Assembly (NCBI GenBank): GCA_020636315.1
Contig: JACJYA010000003.1
Location: 124,001-188,000 of the forward strand
Source of the DNA: Lewinellaceae bacterium
Lineage (GTDB): Bacteria > Bacteroidota > Bacteroidia > Chitinophagales > Saprospiraceae
Direction: 5' to 3'
Length of the DNA stretch: 64,000 bases
Positions 15,588 to 24,050 of this stretch are shown here, piece after piece (the first letter of the stretch is position 1; every line of letters starts with the position of its first letter). The translations under genes and the position numbers were made by a program. The notes beneath the pieces are model-generated. The model ran no database searches, was not told the DNA's origin, and saw only the letters and a program-made list of their open reading frames with translations.

Positions 15588-18500
15588 TCAGAATGTGAAG
15601 TTGACACCAAAAATGACGGATTTAGCCAGTGGGAATGCTCCGTAGTCGTCCCCGCTGTTATTGACCGCTTCGGGGTTGAACCCTCCGTCATACTTATCTC
15701 CTCCGAAATAGTTTTCCGCCGTGGCGTAGATCCGGGCTCCCTTGATGGTATTGCTCTTGAAAACATTACCGAGGTTGTATCCCAGCGTAATGTTCCTAAT
15801 ACGCCAGTAGTCATTCTTATACAGCCAGTCTGTATTCTTGATGCGGCCGAAGCTGGAAGAGGCTTTTCCGCGATATTTGTCAAATTTGTCGAAGGGTTCG
15901 GAAACTCCGGCACTGGCTCCCGGGTTATCCGGCGAGCGCCAGCGGTCGCGGTAAAAGCCAAGAGCATTATCGACAAACCCCTGTCCGGTGCGGTCCATTG
16001 CACGGCCAAAGGTGGAATAGATCACGCCGCCCCATTGCCCCTGGATCAGGAAACTGAGGTCAAAACCTTTGTAGCTGAAGGTATTGGTAACCCCCCAGAT
16101 GTAATCCGGGTTCGGGTGGCCGGAGAGGATGCGGTCATCCGGAGAGATAACTCCGTCGCCGTTGGCGTCCAGGTATTGTGGGTCTCCTTCCCGTTGGTTG
16201 CCGTAAAGCGCTGCGCCGCCGTCAATATCCTCCTGGCTGAGGATGCCGATCATTTGAACGACGTAAATGCTGTACATCGGTTCGCCCACCATCAGGATAT
16301 TGTGGGTAATGTCAAAGGCGCCGCCGAGAATAGGCGTATTTTCCGGGCCCAGCTGGACCACTTCGTTGGTGTTGTGGCTGAAGTTGATGCCGGTCGTCCA
16401 GGAAAATTCCCCGGTCAGGTTGCGGGTATTCAGTTCCACCTCCCATCCTTTGTTCAGCACCTCACCTATATTGGTCAGCGCCGTGGAGAAGCCGATGGCG
16501 GTAGGCACCGGGATATTCAACAGAAGGTCCCGGTTTCGCTTGGTGTAATAATCGAAGGAAGCAAAGATCCGGTTGTCAAACAAACCGACGTCAAAACCGA
16601 CGTCGATGGTTTCCGATTCTTCCCAGCTCAGGTTCGGGTTGGCAAAGTTGCCGGGCACCTGCCCCGGAGCAAGGGCGCCGCCAAAGGAATAGTTGGCAAA
16701 ATTGAGCACAGAAACGTGGGAATAATCGCCGATCCCGTTGTTTCCGGAAATGCCCCAGCTTCCTCTCAGTTTCAGGCTGCTGATGAGGTCCACATTCTGC
16801 ATGAAAGCCTCTTCAGAGACTCTCCAGCCGGCAGATACCGAGGGGAAAATACCCCACTTGGTTTCCGGGCCGAAGCGAGAGGAACCATCCCGGCGAAGAG
16901 AAGCGGCGAGCAGGTAGCGGTTGTCAAAATTATACTGAAGGCGGCCGAAGTAAGAGATCAGCGTGTTCTTCGTCTCTCTGGTATTGGTAGCACCGGCATT
17001 GATATTGGCGGCATTGAGGGTGGTGATCACTTCGGAGTTGAACCCACCGGACACCCGAATGTCCCAGCTGTCGAATTTGGTTGTATTGTAAGAAGTACCG
17101 GCGATGGCCGAGAAGTCGTGCTTCCCACCGAAGAGGCGGTTGTAGGAAAGCGTATTCTCGTTGACAAAAGTCTGCCGCCGGTAGCCGTTGAAGCGCCCGC
17201 CTGCCGTCCGGTTGCGGGTAACCCAGGCAGGTGTGTAACTCTTGTCATTCATATCGGCATTATCCAGGTTGAAACTCGTCCTGAAATTCAGGTTGTCCAC
17301 CAGGTTGTATTCTGCATACACCGTACCCAGAGTACGGAATATCTTTCGGTCTCCAATGGTATTCTCAACAACCCGGATGGGGCTGGAGCGGGAGTTTCCC
17401 CAGGTATAGGGGGCATTGTCACCAACATTAACATCCAAACCAACGGTATCTTCCGAAACCGGCACCATGCCTACGACAATATGAGTCTGCTGGTCTTTTC
17501 CTTCCACGCCCGGGTCACTGGCGATGGAATAGGAGGGTGAAATATTCACCCCTAACTTCAACCTGTCGCTGGCATTGACCTCTACATTGGCGCGGGCGGA
17601 GTACCGTTTGTACCCTACCCCAATGGCAATGCCTTCCTGATCCAGGTAGTCTCCTGAAACATAGTACCTCACATAATCATTTCCTCCCGATGCGGAAAGC
17701 TGGTAGTTCTGAACCGCGCCGGTGCGGAACAGTTCATCCTGCCAGTCGATATAGGTTAGCCCCGGATGGCCGGGTATGGCCCAGCGGTCGTCCTTGATCA
17801 ACCCCCGGTTAAAGCTTCCCAGAATAGCGAGGCGTTCGGCAGAGGTCTGGTCACGGGTCCGGCCTTCACCGGAAGCCACCCAGGCGTCATCGATCATTTC
17901 AGAGGCCCGGTCGATCCATTCCTCGGCATTGAGGATGTCCAGTTTTTTGGCAGTCTGCTGAAAACCATAGCTGGCGTTCAGGTTGATCCGGGCCTTTCCC
18001 GATTGGCCGGCCTTGGTGGTAATGAGTACGACGCCATTCGAAGCGCGGGACCCATAGATAGCGGCGGCGGCAGCATCTTTCAGCACCTCGATCGAGGCGA
18101 TATCGTTTGGGTTGATATTGTCCAGGGGGTTCCCCGTGCCGAAGCCTCCGTTGGCATCCTGTTCTGATACCTCCAGCGGGAAGCCATCGATAACATACAA
18201 GGGCTGGTTGTTGGCATTTATGGACCCGGTGCCCCTGACCTGAATGCGAAATCCGGCGCCGGGCACACCACTGGTTTGCTGTACTCGGACGCCCGCCAGC
18301 TGCCCCACCAGGGCCTGGTCTATCCGGGCGACCGGCCGTTCATCCAGGTTCTCGGCTTCGAACCGGGAAATGGCGCTGGTCACGTCCGCTCTCTTCTGGG
18401 TGCCGTAACCGATGACGACTACCTCGTCCAGAACGGTGCCGGAACTAAGGCTGACAACGACGTTGCTTACCCCTTCGATCGACACATTCTCATACTGGTA

Positions 18501-18755
18501 GCCGGTGTAAGAAACCACCAATTCAGTGGCTTCTTCGGGCACTTCCAGGGAAAAATGGCCGTCTAAATCAGTAATCGTACCGGTTGTTGTACCCTCCACC
18601 AGTACGTTGGCCCCGATGAGAGGCTCGTTCGTTTCTGCATCTAATACCGTTCCTGTGACGGTGCGCTGGCTCCATCCTGTCTGCACAGCAAACAGGAATA
18701 GCCCGATGGCCATATACATGCGTGGCCTGCTTAAAGTTCTAGTGATCGGATTCAT
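15588..18755 (-). CDS. SusC/RagA family TonB-dependent outer membrane receptor
   Basis: This is a 1055-residue receptor. A signal peptide ends near QTGWSQ and is followed by a carboxypeptidase-like regulatory domain (RTVTGTVLDAETNEPLIGANV). A TonB box-like VLDEVVVIGYGTQKR precedes the plug domain (ISRFEAENL, GVRVQQTSGVPGAGFRIQVRG, EVLKDAAAAAIYGSRASNGV). The rest is a 22-strand barrel ending in the aromatic residue of VIFGVNFTF. It imports oligosaccharides through the outer membrane with energy from TonB. It is the first gene of the minus arm. A block of operator-like repeats lies 200-240 bases before its start and matches the block in front of the rhamnose operon. Confidence 0.96.
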   Translation of the reverse strand: MNPITRTLSRPRMYMAIGLFLFAVQTGWSQRTVTGTVLDAETNEPLIGANVLVEGTTTGTITDLDGHFSLEVPEEATELVVSYTGYQYENVSIEGVSNVVVSLSSGTVLDEVVVIGYGTQKRADVTSAISRFEAENLDERPVARIDQALVGQLAGVRVQQTSGVPGAGFRIQVRGTGSINANNQPLYVIDGFPLEVSEQDANGGFGTGNPLDNINPNDIASIEVLKDAAAAAIYGSRASNGVVLITTKAGQSGKARINLNASYGFQQTAKKLDILNAEEWIDRASEMIDDAWVASGEGRTRDQTSAERLAILGSFNRGLIKDDRWAIPGHPGLTYIDWQDELFRTGAVQNYQLSASGGNDYVRYYVSGDYLDQEGIAIGVGYKRYSARANVEVNASDRLKLGVNISPSYSIASDPGVEGKDQQTHIVVGMVPVSEDTVGLDVNVGDNAPYTWGNSRSSPIRVVENTIGDRKIFRTLGTVYAEYNLVDNLNFRTSFNLDNADMNDKSYTPAWVTRNRTAGGRFNGYRRQTFVNENTLSYNRLFGGKHDFSAIAGTSYNTTKFDSWDIRVSGGFNSEVITTLNAANINAGATNTRETKNTLISYFGRLQYNFDNRYLLAASLRRDGSSRFGPETKWGIFPSVSAGWRVSEEAFMQNVDLISSLKLRGSWGISGNNGIGDYSHVSVLNFANYSFGGALAPGQVPGNFANPNLSWEESETIDVGFDVGLFDNRIFASFDYYTKRNRDLLLNIPVPTAIGFSTALTNIGEVLNKGWEVELNTRNLTGEFSWTTGINFSHNTNEVVQLGPENTPILGGAFDITHNILMVGEPMYSIYVVQMIGILSQEDIDGGAALYGNQREGDPQYLDANGDGVISPDDRILSGHPNPDYIWGVTNTFSYKGFDLSFLIQGQWGGVIYSTFGRAMDRTGQGFVDNALGFYRDRWRSPDNPGASAGVSEPFDKFDKYRGKASSSFGRIKNTDWLYKNDYWRIRNITLGYNLGNVFKSNTIKGARIYATAENYFGGDKYDGGFNPEAVNNSGDDYGAFPLAKSVIFGVNFTF

Positions 18756-18954
18756 AAACTAAACTTTTTGTTTGTCTGATGTGAAATGGACTCCAATACG
18801 TTGAAGTGTAAAGTATCGCTATGGGTAAACTCCCTTATAAATAAACCCCAGTTTGGTTCAAAAAAACTGACTATCATTTGGCGTATCAGCGCCCTCTCAA
18901 AATATTATTCTAATCAAAAGTAACAGACGAAGCTTTCATAACTATTCCGCACCA

Positions 18955-18993
18955 TTCTGTATTCAGGGAAAAACTGTTCTGTACTATTCTGGA
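18955..18993 (-). promoter_or_regulatory. Operator-like repeat block upstream of susC
   Basis: The plus strand shows TTCTGTA at 18955-18961 and 18977-18983, and TTCTGGA at 18987-18993. The core TGTTCTGTACTATTCTG (18975-18991) is the exact reverse complement of CAGAATAGTACAGAACA at 20275-20291 in front of the rhamnose operon. Read toward susC, the order is a pair spaced 10 bases, then a third copy 22 bases further on. The remainder of the 368-base gap holds heptamer repeats and no gene. Confidence 0.75.
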
Positions 18994-18996
18994 AAA

Positions 18997-19017
18997 GTTG
19001 CCGGTTGTTGGTTGTTG
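18997..19017. repeat. Heptamer tandem repeat
   Basis: Three units, GTTGCCG GTTGTTG GTTGTTG, stand directly beside the susC operator block. This is one of several 7-base-period tracts in the window. Confidence 0.55.
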
Positions 19018-19071
19018 GGGCTACAACACGGGGTGCTGGTTCCGGAGAGACCAGGAGTCTTTAAAAGGACA

Positions 19072-19099
19072 AGCAACAAATAACAGGCAACAGGCAACA
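19072..19099. repeat. Heptamer tandem repeat
   Basis: Four 7-base units, AGCAACA AATAACA GGCAACA GGCAACA, lie just downstream of the GntR regulator gene. They are roughly complementary in content to the tract at 18997-19017, so transcripts could fold here. Confidence 0.5.
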
Positions 19100-19123
19100 T
19101 GGAACGCCCTGTTACAAGGCTTT

Positions 19124-20152
19124 TTACAAAGAATTTCTGACGACCAGCCGGAAGGGGTTGGCGATGTGCTTTTTTTCATTATCCAGTATGAGCCTGGCGG
19201 CTGTCTCTCCCAATTGCTGAAAATCCGTGGAGATTATGGTGATGCCGTCCAGCAGGATCTCTTTGAGCGGAGTTTCATTATAAGAAATGATGCCCACTTC
19301 TTCGCCAACTTTCATGCCCAGGTGCTTTATCCGTTTGATCAGGGTGACGAGGTCATCCTCCATCAGGTTGATGTAAACTTCATTTTTCTGAATCTTCTCC
19401 CGGGAGATGTCATTGACGATGGCATGGTCAAAGGCATATTCAGTACAAAACTTCTCGAAACCGGCCAGGATTTCTTTGGGATGGTAACTGTAAGGAGGAA
19501 AGATAATCTTGAGTTTCCGGTATTTTTCCAGCAGAGGAAGGGCCTCTGTCAATACCCTGTAAATGTCATCTTCAAAATCCTGATAAACAACGGCATACTC
19601 CCCACTGATGTCGCTCAGTTTTTTGTCCAGGATCACCAGTTTGTGCTTGGGCAACTGGTTGATGAACTCACAGGCGTGCTCTCCCCCCTCCAGGAAATGG
19701 GGGATGATGACAAAATGAGTATAGTTGCCATCCTTGTGGTCGAGAATGATATTCTTAAATAGCCGGAAATCATTGTTATAAATGAAAAAGTCAATAGCCG
19801 CCTGGTCTCCCAGCGTCTGTGAAAAAGCATCATAAATGATCTTTTTGTGAACGCTGAGTTTGTTGAACAAAAGAAATACTTTTGCCTTCTGCCGGAAATT
19901 GGTGCTTTTGATATAGTACCCCTTTCCGGGAATGGAATCGATAATACCGATTTCCTTCAGATGTTCATAGGCTTTGACGATGGTATCCCGGGAGATGTCA
20001 AACTTGATGAGCAGGCTGTTGACGGAAGGCAACTGGTCGCCAACTTTTACTGCTTCCTTTTCCACCCCCGAAATGATGGAGTTGATGATCTGCTTGTACT
20101 TTGGAGTCTTGGAATATTCATTTATCTTGACGATACAACTCATACTGTCCAC
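19124..20152 (-). CDS. GntR-type transcriptional regulator with LacI-like effector domain
   Basis: This is a 342-residue protein. Residues about 10-80 form a winged helix of the GntR family (YKQIINSIISGVEKEAVKVGDQLPS, cited here as positions 19-43, then ISRDTIVKAYEHLKEIGII and IPGKGYYI). Residues about 88-342 look like a periplasmic-binding-protein fold as in LacI/GalR regulators (VGIISYNETPL, DGITIISTDFQQLGETAA). The start may be 3 codons later (MSCIVK). The gene lies between the two arms of the locus, and matching repeat blocks flank it on both sides. The most likely role is control of both arms and of itself in response to rhamnose or a rhamnose catabolite. Whether it represses or activates cannot be told. 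Confidence 0.9.
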   Translation of the reverse strand: MDSMSCIVKINEYSKTPKYKQIINSIISGVEKEAVKVGDQLPSVNSLLIKFDISRDTIVKAYEHLKEIGIIDSIPGKGYYIKSTNFRQKAKVFLLFNKLSVHKKIIYDAFSQTLGDQAAIDFFIYNNDFRLFKNIILDHKDGNYTHFVIIPHFLEGGEHACEFINQLPKHKLVILDKKLSDISGEYAVVYQDFEDDIYRVLTEALPLLEKYRKLKIIFPPYSYHPKEILAGFEKFCTEYAFDHAIVNDISREKIQKNEVYINLMEDDLVTLIKRIKHLGMKVGEEVGIISYNETPLKEILLDGITIISTDFQQLGETAARLILDNEKKHIANPFRLVVRNSL

Positions 20153-20271
20153 AAGTTTTATTTGGCATGCTGCTTAAAAAGGGCAATAAGATTTGCTATT
20201 GTGTCCATAAAAATAAACAATTGTATCAATGCCCACAATTCCAGATTTAACAAGACCTGCGCAAAATTCAC

Positions 20272-20320
20272 TACAGAATAGTACAGAACACTTTTTGAAG
20301 TAAGGCAGCATAGTACAGAA
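20272..20320 (+). promoter_or_regulatory. Operator-like repeat block upstream of rhamnose operon
   Basis: Three copies of TACAGAA lie at 20272-20278, 20282-20288 and 20314-20320, on the same helix face: the spacings of 10 and 32 bases are near whole turns. The first two are embedded in CAGAATAGTACAGAACA, which is present in reverse complement at 18975-18991. The block lies between the divergent starts of the GntR regulator and rhaEW, so it may control both. Confidence 0.75.
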
Positions 20321-20342
20321 TGGAAGTCCGAAAACTTTGACC

Positions 20343-20350
20343 TAGATTTG
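20343..20350 (+). promoter_or_regulatory. Candidate -7 box of rhamnose operon
   Basis: TAGATTTG is a perfect fit to the Bacteroidota TAnnTTTG box and lies 39 bases before the ATG. No TTTG is found where the -33 element should be. The third TACAGAA repeat occupies that place, which suggests control by the bound regulator. Confidence 0.5.
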
Positions 20351-20388
20351 ACTACCGCCTGTTTGATTCAAGCATTAAAATATTCACA

Positions 20389-22488
20389 ATGAAAGTCAAA
20401 GCCTTTAAACACGTCAAATATTTATGGGACGAAAAAAAAGCAGCGGAATTGGAAGGAGATGAGGTGGCTCTTTTTCTCTACAGATCCAATATCCTGGGCG
20501 CCGACCTTCGCATTACCAACTTCGGAGGAGGCAACACAAGCTGTAAAACCATAGAGAAGGACCCCCTAACCGGAGAAAAAGTGGAGGTCATGTGGGTTAA
20601 AGGCTCAGGAGGAGATATCGGCACCCTCACTCGTAAGGGAATTGCGGGCCTTTATGTCGATCGGCTTCGTTCGCTGAAACAGGTTTACCGCGGCCTGGAA
20701 TATGAAGATGAGATGGTAGCCCTTTTCAACCATTGCATCTACGACCTCGACAGCCGGGCTCCTTCCATCGATACTCCCCTGCACGGAATGCTCCCCTTCA
20801 GACATATCGACCACCTGCACCCCGATGCGCTGATCGCCGTGGCGGCAGCCAAAGACAGCAGGGAGATCACCCGGGAGATCTGGGGAGACACAATGGGCTG
20901 GCTGCCCTGGCAACGCCCCGGATTCGACCTGGGCCTGCAACTGGAGCAATGCCTGAAAGAAAACCCCGGTATTCGCGGCATCGTACTTGGCAGCCATGGG
21001 TTATTCACCTGGGGAGCAACTTCTTTTGAGTGCTATATCAACAGCCTGGAGGTTATTGAACAGGCTTCTCAGTACATCGAAAGCCGCCTGGGCAACGAAC
21101 GCCCCGTCTTTGGCGGACAGATACGGGAAAGCCTGCCGGAAAACAGCCGAAAGAAGCAGGCGGCAAAGATAGCCCCGGTCCTGAGAGGCTTGTGCTCGAG
21201 CTACAAAAAAATGGTCGGCCATTTTACGGATGACAGCAGGGTGCTTGAATTCATCAACAGCAAGGACCTGCCAAAACTTGCTCCCCTGGGCACTTCCTGC
21301 CCGGACCACTTCCTGCGCACCAAGATCATGCCGCTGGTGCTGAGCCTGCCCCCCGATGCCGGGCTGACAGATTATAAAGCTGTCAAAGAAAAGATCGAAC
21401 CGCAGTTTGAGCAATACCGCAATGCGTACACCGAATATTACGAAAACTGTAAACACCCGAACAGCCCCGCAATGCGCGACCCGAACCCGGTAGTCATCCT
21501 CTACCCCGGAGTGGGCATGTTCACCTTTTCAAAAGACAAGCAAACGGCGAGAGTGGCCAGTGAGTTCTACATCAACGCCATCAATGTAATGCGCGGGGCC
21601 GAGGCCATCTCGGAATACACCGCCCTGGCCCGGCAGGAGGCCTTCAATATCGAATACTGGTTGCTGGAGGAAGCCAAGCTCCAGCGGCAACCACCTGAAA
21701 AGCCCCTCTCCCGGCGGGTTGCCATCATCACCGGAGCCGGAGGAGGCATCGGCAAGGCCATCGCCGATAAACTGGCAGCAGAGGGAGCAAATGTGGTGCT
21801 TACCGATGTTGATGAAGGCCGGGTCAAAGCGGCAAACGGCACCTATGCAAGGGATGTCTCCACCTATGCGGTTTGTGATGTCACCAGCGCTTCATCTGTA
21901 GAGGAGGCCTTCGAAAAGGCATGCCTGGAATTCGGCGGTGTCGATATTATAGTGCACAGCGCCGGGCTGGCCATTTCAAAATCGCTGGAAGATACGGCCC
22001 TGAAAGACTGGAACCTCCTGCAGGATGTGCTGGCCAAAGGCCAGTTCCTGATGGCCAAAGAAGGGGTGGAAGTGATGCGAAAACAGGGCTTCGGCGGAGA
22101 CATCATCAACATAGCCAGCAAAAACGGCCTGGTGGCAGGGCCCAATAACATAGCCTACGGCACGGCCAAAGCCGCCCAGCAGCACATGTCACGCCTACTC
22201 GCGGCAGAACTGGGCCAGGAGAAGATCCGCGTCAACACCGTCAACCCGGACGGCGTCATCGTCGGCAGTAAGATATGGGAGGGGGAATGGGCGGAAGGCC
22301 GCGCCAAAGCCTATGGCATAAAGGTGGAAGATCTGCCGGCTCACTATGCCAAACGCAACCTCATGAATGAGATCATCCTTCCTGAAGATATTGCCAATGG
22401 AGTATTCGCCCTGGTTGCCATCCTGAATAAAAGTACGGGAAATATCATCAACGTTGATGGAGGAATAGCACCGGCTTTCGTCCGGTAA
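20389..22488 (+). CDS. rhaEW: Bifunctional rhamnulose-1-phosphate aldolase / L-lactaldehyde dehydrogenase
   Basis: This 699-residue fusion has two parts. Residues about 15-420 are a class II (zinc) aldolase with FGGGNTSCK, PLHGMLPFRHIDHLHPDAL carrying candidate metal-binding histidines, and VLGSHGLFTWG. Residues about 440-699 are a short-chain dehydrogenase with the nucleotide-binding turn TGAGGGIG (448-455) and active-site Y590-x3-K594. Fusions of this kind (YuxG/RhaEW) split L-rhamnulose-1-phosphate into dihydroxyacetone phosphate and L-lactaldehyde, then oxidize the aldehyde to L-lactate with NAD+. It is cytoplasmic. It is the first gene of the plus arm and explains why lactate-oxidation genes follow in the same operon. 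Confidence 0.92.
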   Translation: MKVKAFKHVKYLWDEKKAAELEGDEVALFLYRSNILGADLRITNFGGGNTSCKTIEKDPLTGEKVEVMWVKGSGGDIGTLTRKGIAGLYVDRLRSLKQVYRGLEYEDEMVALFNHCIYDLDSRAPSIDTPLHGMLPFRHIDHLHPDALIAVAAAKDSREITREIWGDTMGWLPWQRPGFDLGLQLEQCLKENPGIRGIVLGSHGLFTWGATSFECYINSLEVIEQASQYIESRLGNERPVFGGQIRESLPENSRKKQAAKIAPVLRGLCSSYKKMVGHFTDDSRVLEFINSKDLPKLAPLGTSCPDHFLRTKIMPLVLSLPPDAGLTDYKAVKEKIEPQFEQYRNAYTEYYENCKHPNSPAMRDPNPVVILYPGVGMFTFSKDKQTARVASEFYINAINVMRGAEAISEYTALARQEAFNIEYWLLEEAKLQRQPPEKPLSRRVAIITGAGGGIGKAIADKLAAEGANVVLTDVDEGRVKAANGTYARDVSTYAVCDVTSASSVEEAFEKACLEFGGVDIIVHSAGLAISKSLEDTALKDWNLLQDVLAKGQFLMAKEGVEVMRKQGFGGDIINIASKNGLVAGPNNIAYGTAKAAQQHMSRLLAAELGQEKIRVNTVNPDGVIVGSKIWEGEWAEGRAKAYGIKVEDLPAHYAKRNLMNEIILPEDIANGVFALVAILNKSTGNIINVDGGIAPAFVR

Positions 22489-22528
22489 GGAAAAGAATGG
22501 CGGTTTGCAATTCGCACAATCATCCGCC

Positions 22529-22569
22529 AACAGCTAACAGCTAACAGCTAACAGCTAACAGCTAACAGC
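22529..22569. repeat. Heptamer tandem repeat (AACAGCT x5)
   Basis: Five perfect copies of AACAGCT (22529-22563) are followed by six more matching bases. The tract lies inside the 176-base gap between rhaEW and rhaI. A transcript across it would be a repetitive linker, and no hairpin is evident. Confidence 0.9.
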
Positions 22570-22664
22570 AATTTAAGAGCAGTTTCATACATTATTTGGT
22601 TTTATTTGGTTAGGGCTGTGGCGGCATCTAAAAGGGGTGCCGCCCACTTTAAATTGACAGGGCC

Positions 22665-23948
22665 ATGCGCATTGAAGCATCTCATATCAGTGAACACAAT
22701 AAAAGGCGGCTGGACGAACATCGGGAAACTTACGGCTTTCTCCGGCAGCGACTCAGCAAAAAAGGGGTAAGAACAGAAGAGGCGGTTAAACAACTGGCAG
22801 CCCTTCAGATCGCCATTCCCAGTTGGGCGTTGGGCGCCGGCGGTACGCGGTTCGGGCGTTTTTCCATTGGCGGAGAGCCCGGCAACCTGGAACAAAAGAT
22901 CGATGATATCGGCCTGTTGCACGCCCTTACCCGCTCGGCAGGAGCCATTTCCCTCCACATCCCCTGGGATATTCCCAAAGATGCACAGGCAGTAAAAGAA
23001 AGGGCCGCCTCCCTGGGAATCGCCTTTGACGCAGTCAATTCCAATACCTTTCAGGACCAGGACGGACAAGCGCACAGCTATAAATACGGTTCTCTCTGCC
23101 ATACCGACAAGGCCGTCAGAGAACAGGCTGTCCGGCACAACCTGGAGGTGATAGAAACCGGCGAAGCGCTGGGCTCCAAAAGCATTACCGTATGGCTGGC
23201 CGACGGCGCTTCCTTTCCCGGGCAGAATAATCTGCGGGGAGCGCTCCAGCGCACCATGGACAGCCTGAAGGCCATTTACGGCCACCTCCCGGCAGACTGG
23301 AAGATGTACATCGAATACAAACCTTATGAACCCAATTTCTACAGCACTGTGATACAGGACTGGGGCACTTCCTATCTGCTGGCAACAGAATGCGGGGAGC
23401 GGGCCTACACCCTGGTTGACCTCGGCCACCACCTTCCCAATACCAACATCGAACAGATCGTAGCTACCCTGATGATGAAAGGCAAACTCGGCGGATTCCA
23501 TTTCAACGACAGCAAATACGGCGACGACGACCTCACCGTGGGCAGCATTAAACCCTACCAGCTTTTTCTTATCTTTAATGAACTGGTATATGGCATGAAT
23601 AACAATACGGCCAACAACCCCACGCTGGCCTGGATGATCGACGCCAGCCACAACGTGAAAGACCCGCTGGAAGACCTCATCCAAAGCCTGGAAGCCATCC
23701 GCCTGGCCTACGCTCAGGCGCTGCTGGTGGACAACAGGGCCCTGGAAGAAGCACAGGCCGGCAATGACACTACCCGCGCCCAGGAGATCCTGCAGGATGC
23801 CTTCCGCACGGATGTGCGGCCTCTGCTTCGTGAAGCCCGGTTACAAAGCGGAGGCGCCCTGGACCCATTAGCGTTGTATCGCAACCTGGGCGTACGCCGG
23901 CAGCTGGTCCGGGAAAGGGGAGAGAAAACAGTGGCCACCGGCCTGTAA
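22665..23948 (+). CDS. rhaI: L-rhamnose isomerase (RhaI type)
   Basis: This is a 427-residue TIM-barrel sugar isomerase resembling the Pseudomonas stutzeri-type enzyme, not E. coli RhaA. The visible metal and substrate motifs are KSITVWLADGASFPGQ, MYIEYKPYEPNFY (metal-binding Glu), TLVDLGHHLPNTNIEQI (Asp and His), and GGFHFNDSKYGDDDL (Asp). It converts L-rhamnose to L-rhamnulose in the cytoplasm with Mn2+. Length and motif order are normal. It is the second gene of the plus arm, separated from rhaEW by a repeat-containing gap of 176 bases. Enzymes of this type accept other aldoses in vitro, but the neighbours make rhamnose the natural substrate. Confidence 0.92.
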   Translation: MRIEASHISEHNKRRLDEHRETYGFLRQRLSKKGVRTEEAVKQLAALQIAIPSWALGAGGTRFGRFSIGGEPGNLEQKIDDIGLLHALTRSAGAISLHIPWDIPKDAQAVKERAASLGIAFDAVNSNTFQDQDGQAHSYKYGSLCHTDKAVREQAVRHNLEVIETGEALGSKSITVWLADGASFPGQNNLRGALQRTMDSLKAIYGHLPADWKMYIEYKPYEPNFYSTVIQDWGTSYLLATECGERAYTLVDLGHHLPNTNIEQIVATLMMKGKLGGFHFNDSKYGDDDLTVGSIKPYQLFLIFNELVYGMNNNTANNPTLAWMIDASHNVKDPLEDLIQSLEAIRLAYAQALLVDNRALEEAQAGNDTTRAQEILQDAFRTDVRPLLREARLQSGGALDPLALYRNLGVRRQLVRERGEKTVATGL

Positions 23949-23994
23949 AACCAGATGGCGAAGTGCCAAAGGGATGCCCACCAGCCATCATAGA

Positions 23995-24022
23995 CGTAAA
24001 TCGTAAACCGTAATTCGTAAAT
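23995..24022. repeat. Heptamer tandem repeat (CGTAAAT x4)
   Basis: Four units, CGTAAAT CGTAAAC CGTAATT CGTAAAT, fill part of the 102-base gap between rhaI and rhaB. Confidence 0.8.
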
Positions 24023-24050
24023 CAAACCGGATTCAGGAAACTGGGGCAAC

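Noticed and set aside
15573..17540. 655-codon plus-strand ORF opposite susC
   Set aside because: Antisense shadow of a well-supported SusC receptor, with valine/glycine-rich translation typical of shadows.
22529..22569. Possible CRISPR-like array
   Set aside because: The units are 7 bases and contiguous, with no spacers.
22602..23684. 360-codon minus-strand ORF
   Set aside because: Antisense to rhaI, whose metal-binding motifs are intact.
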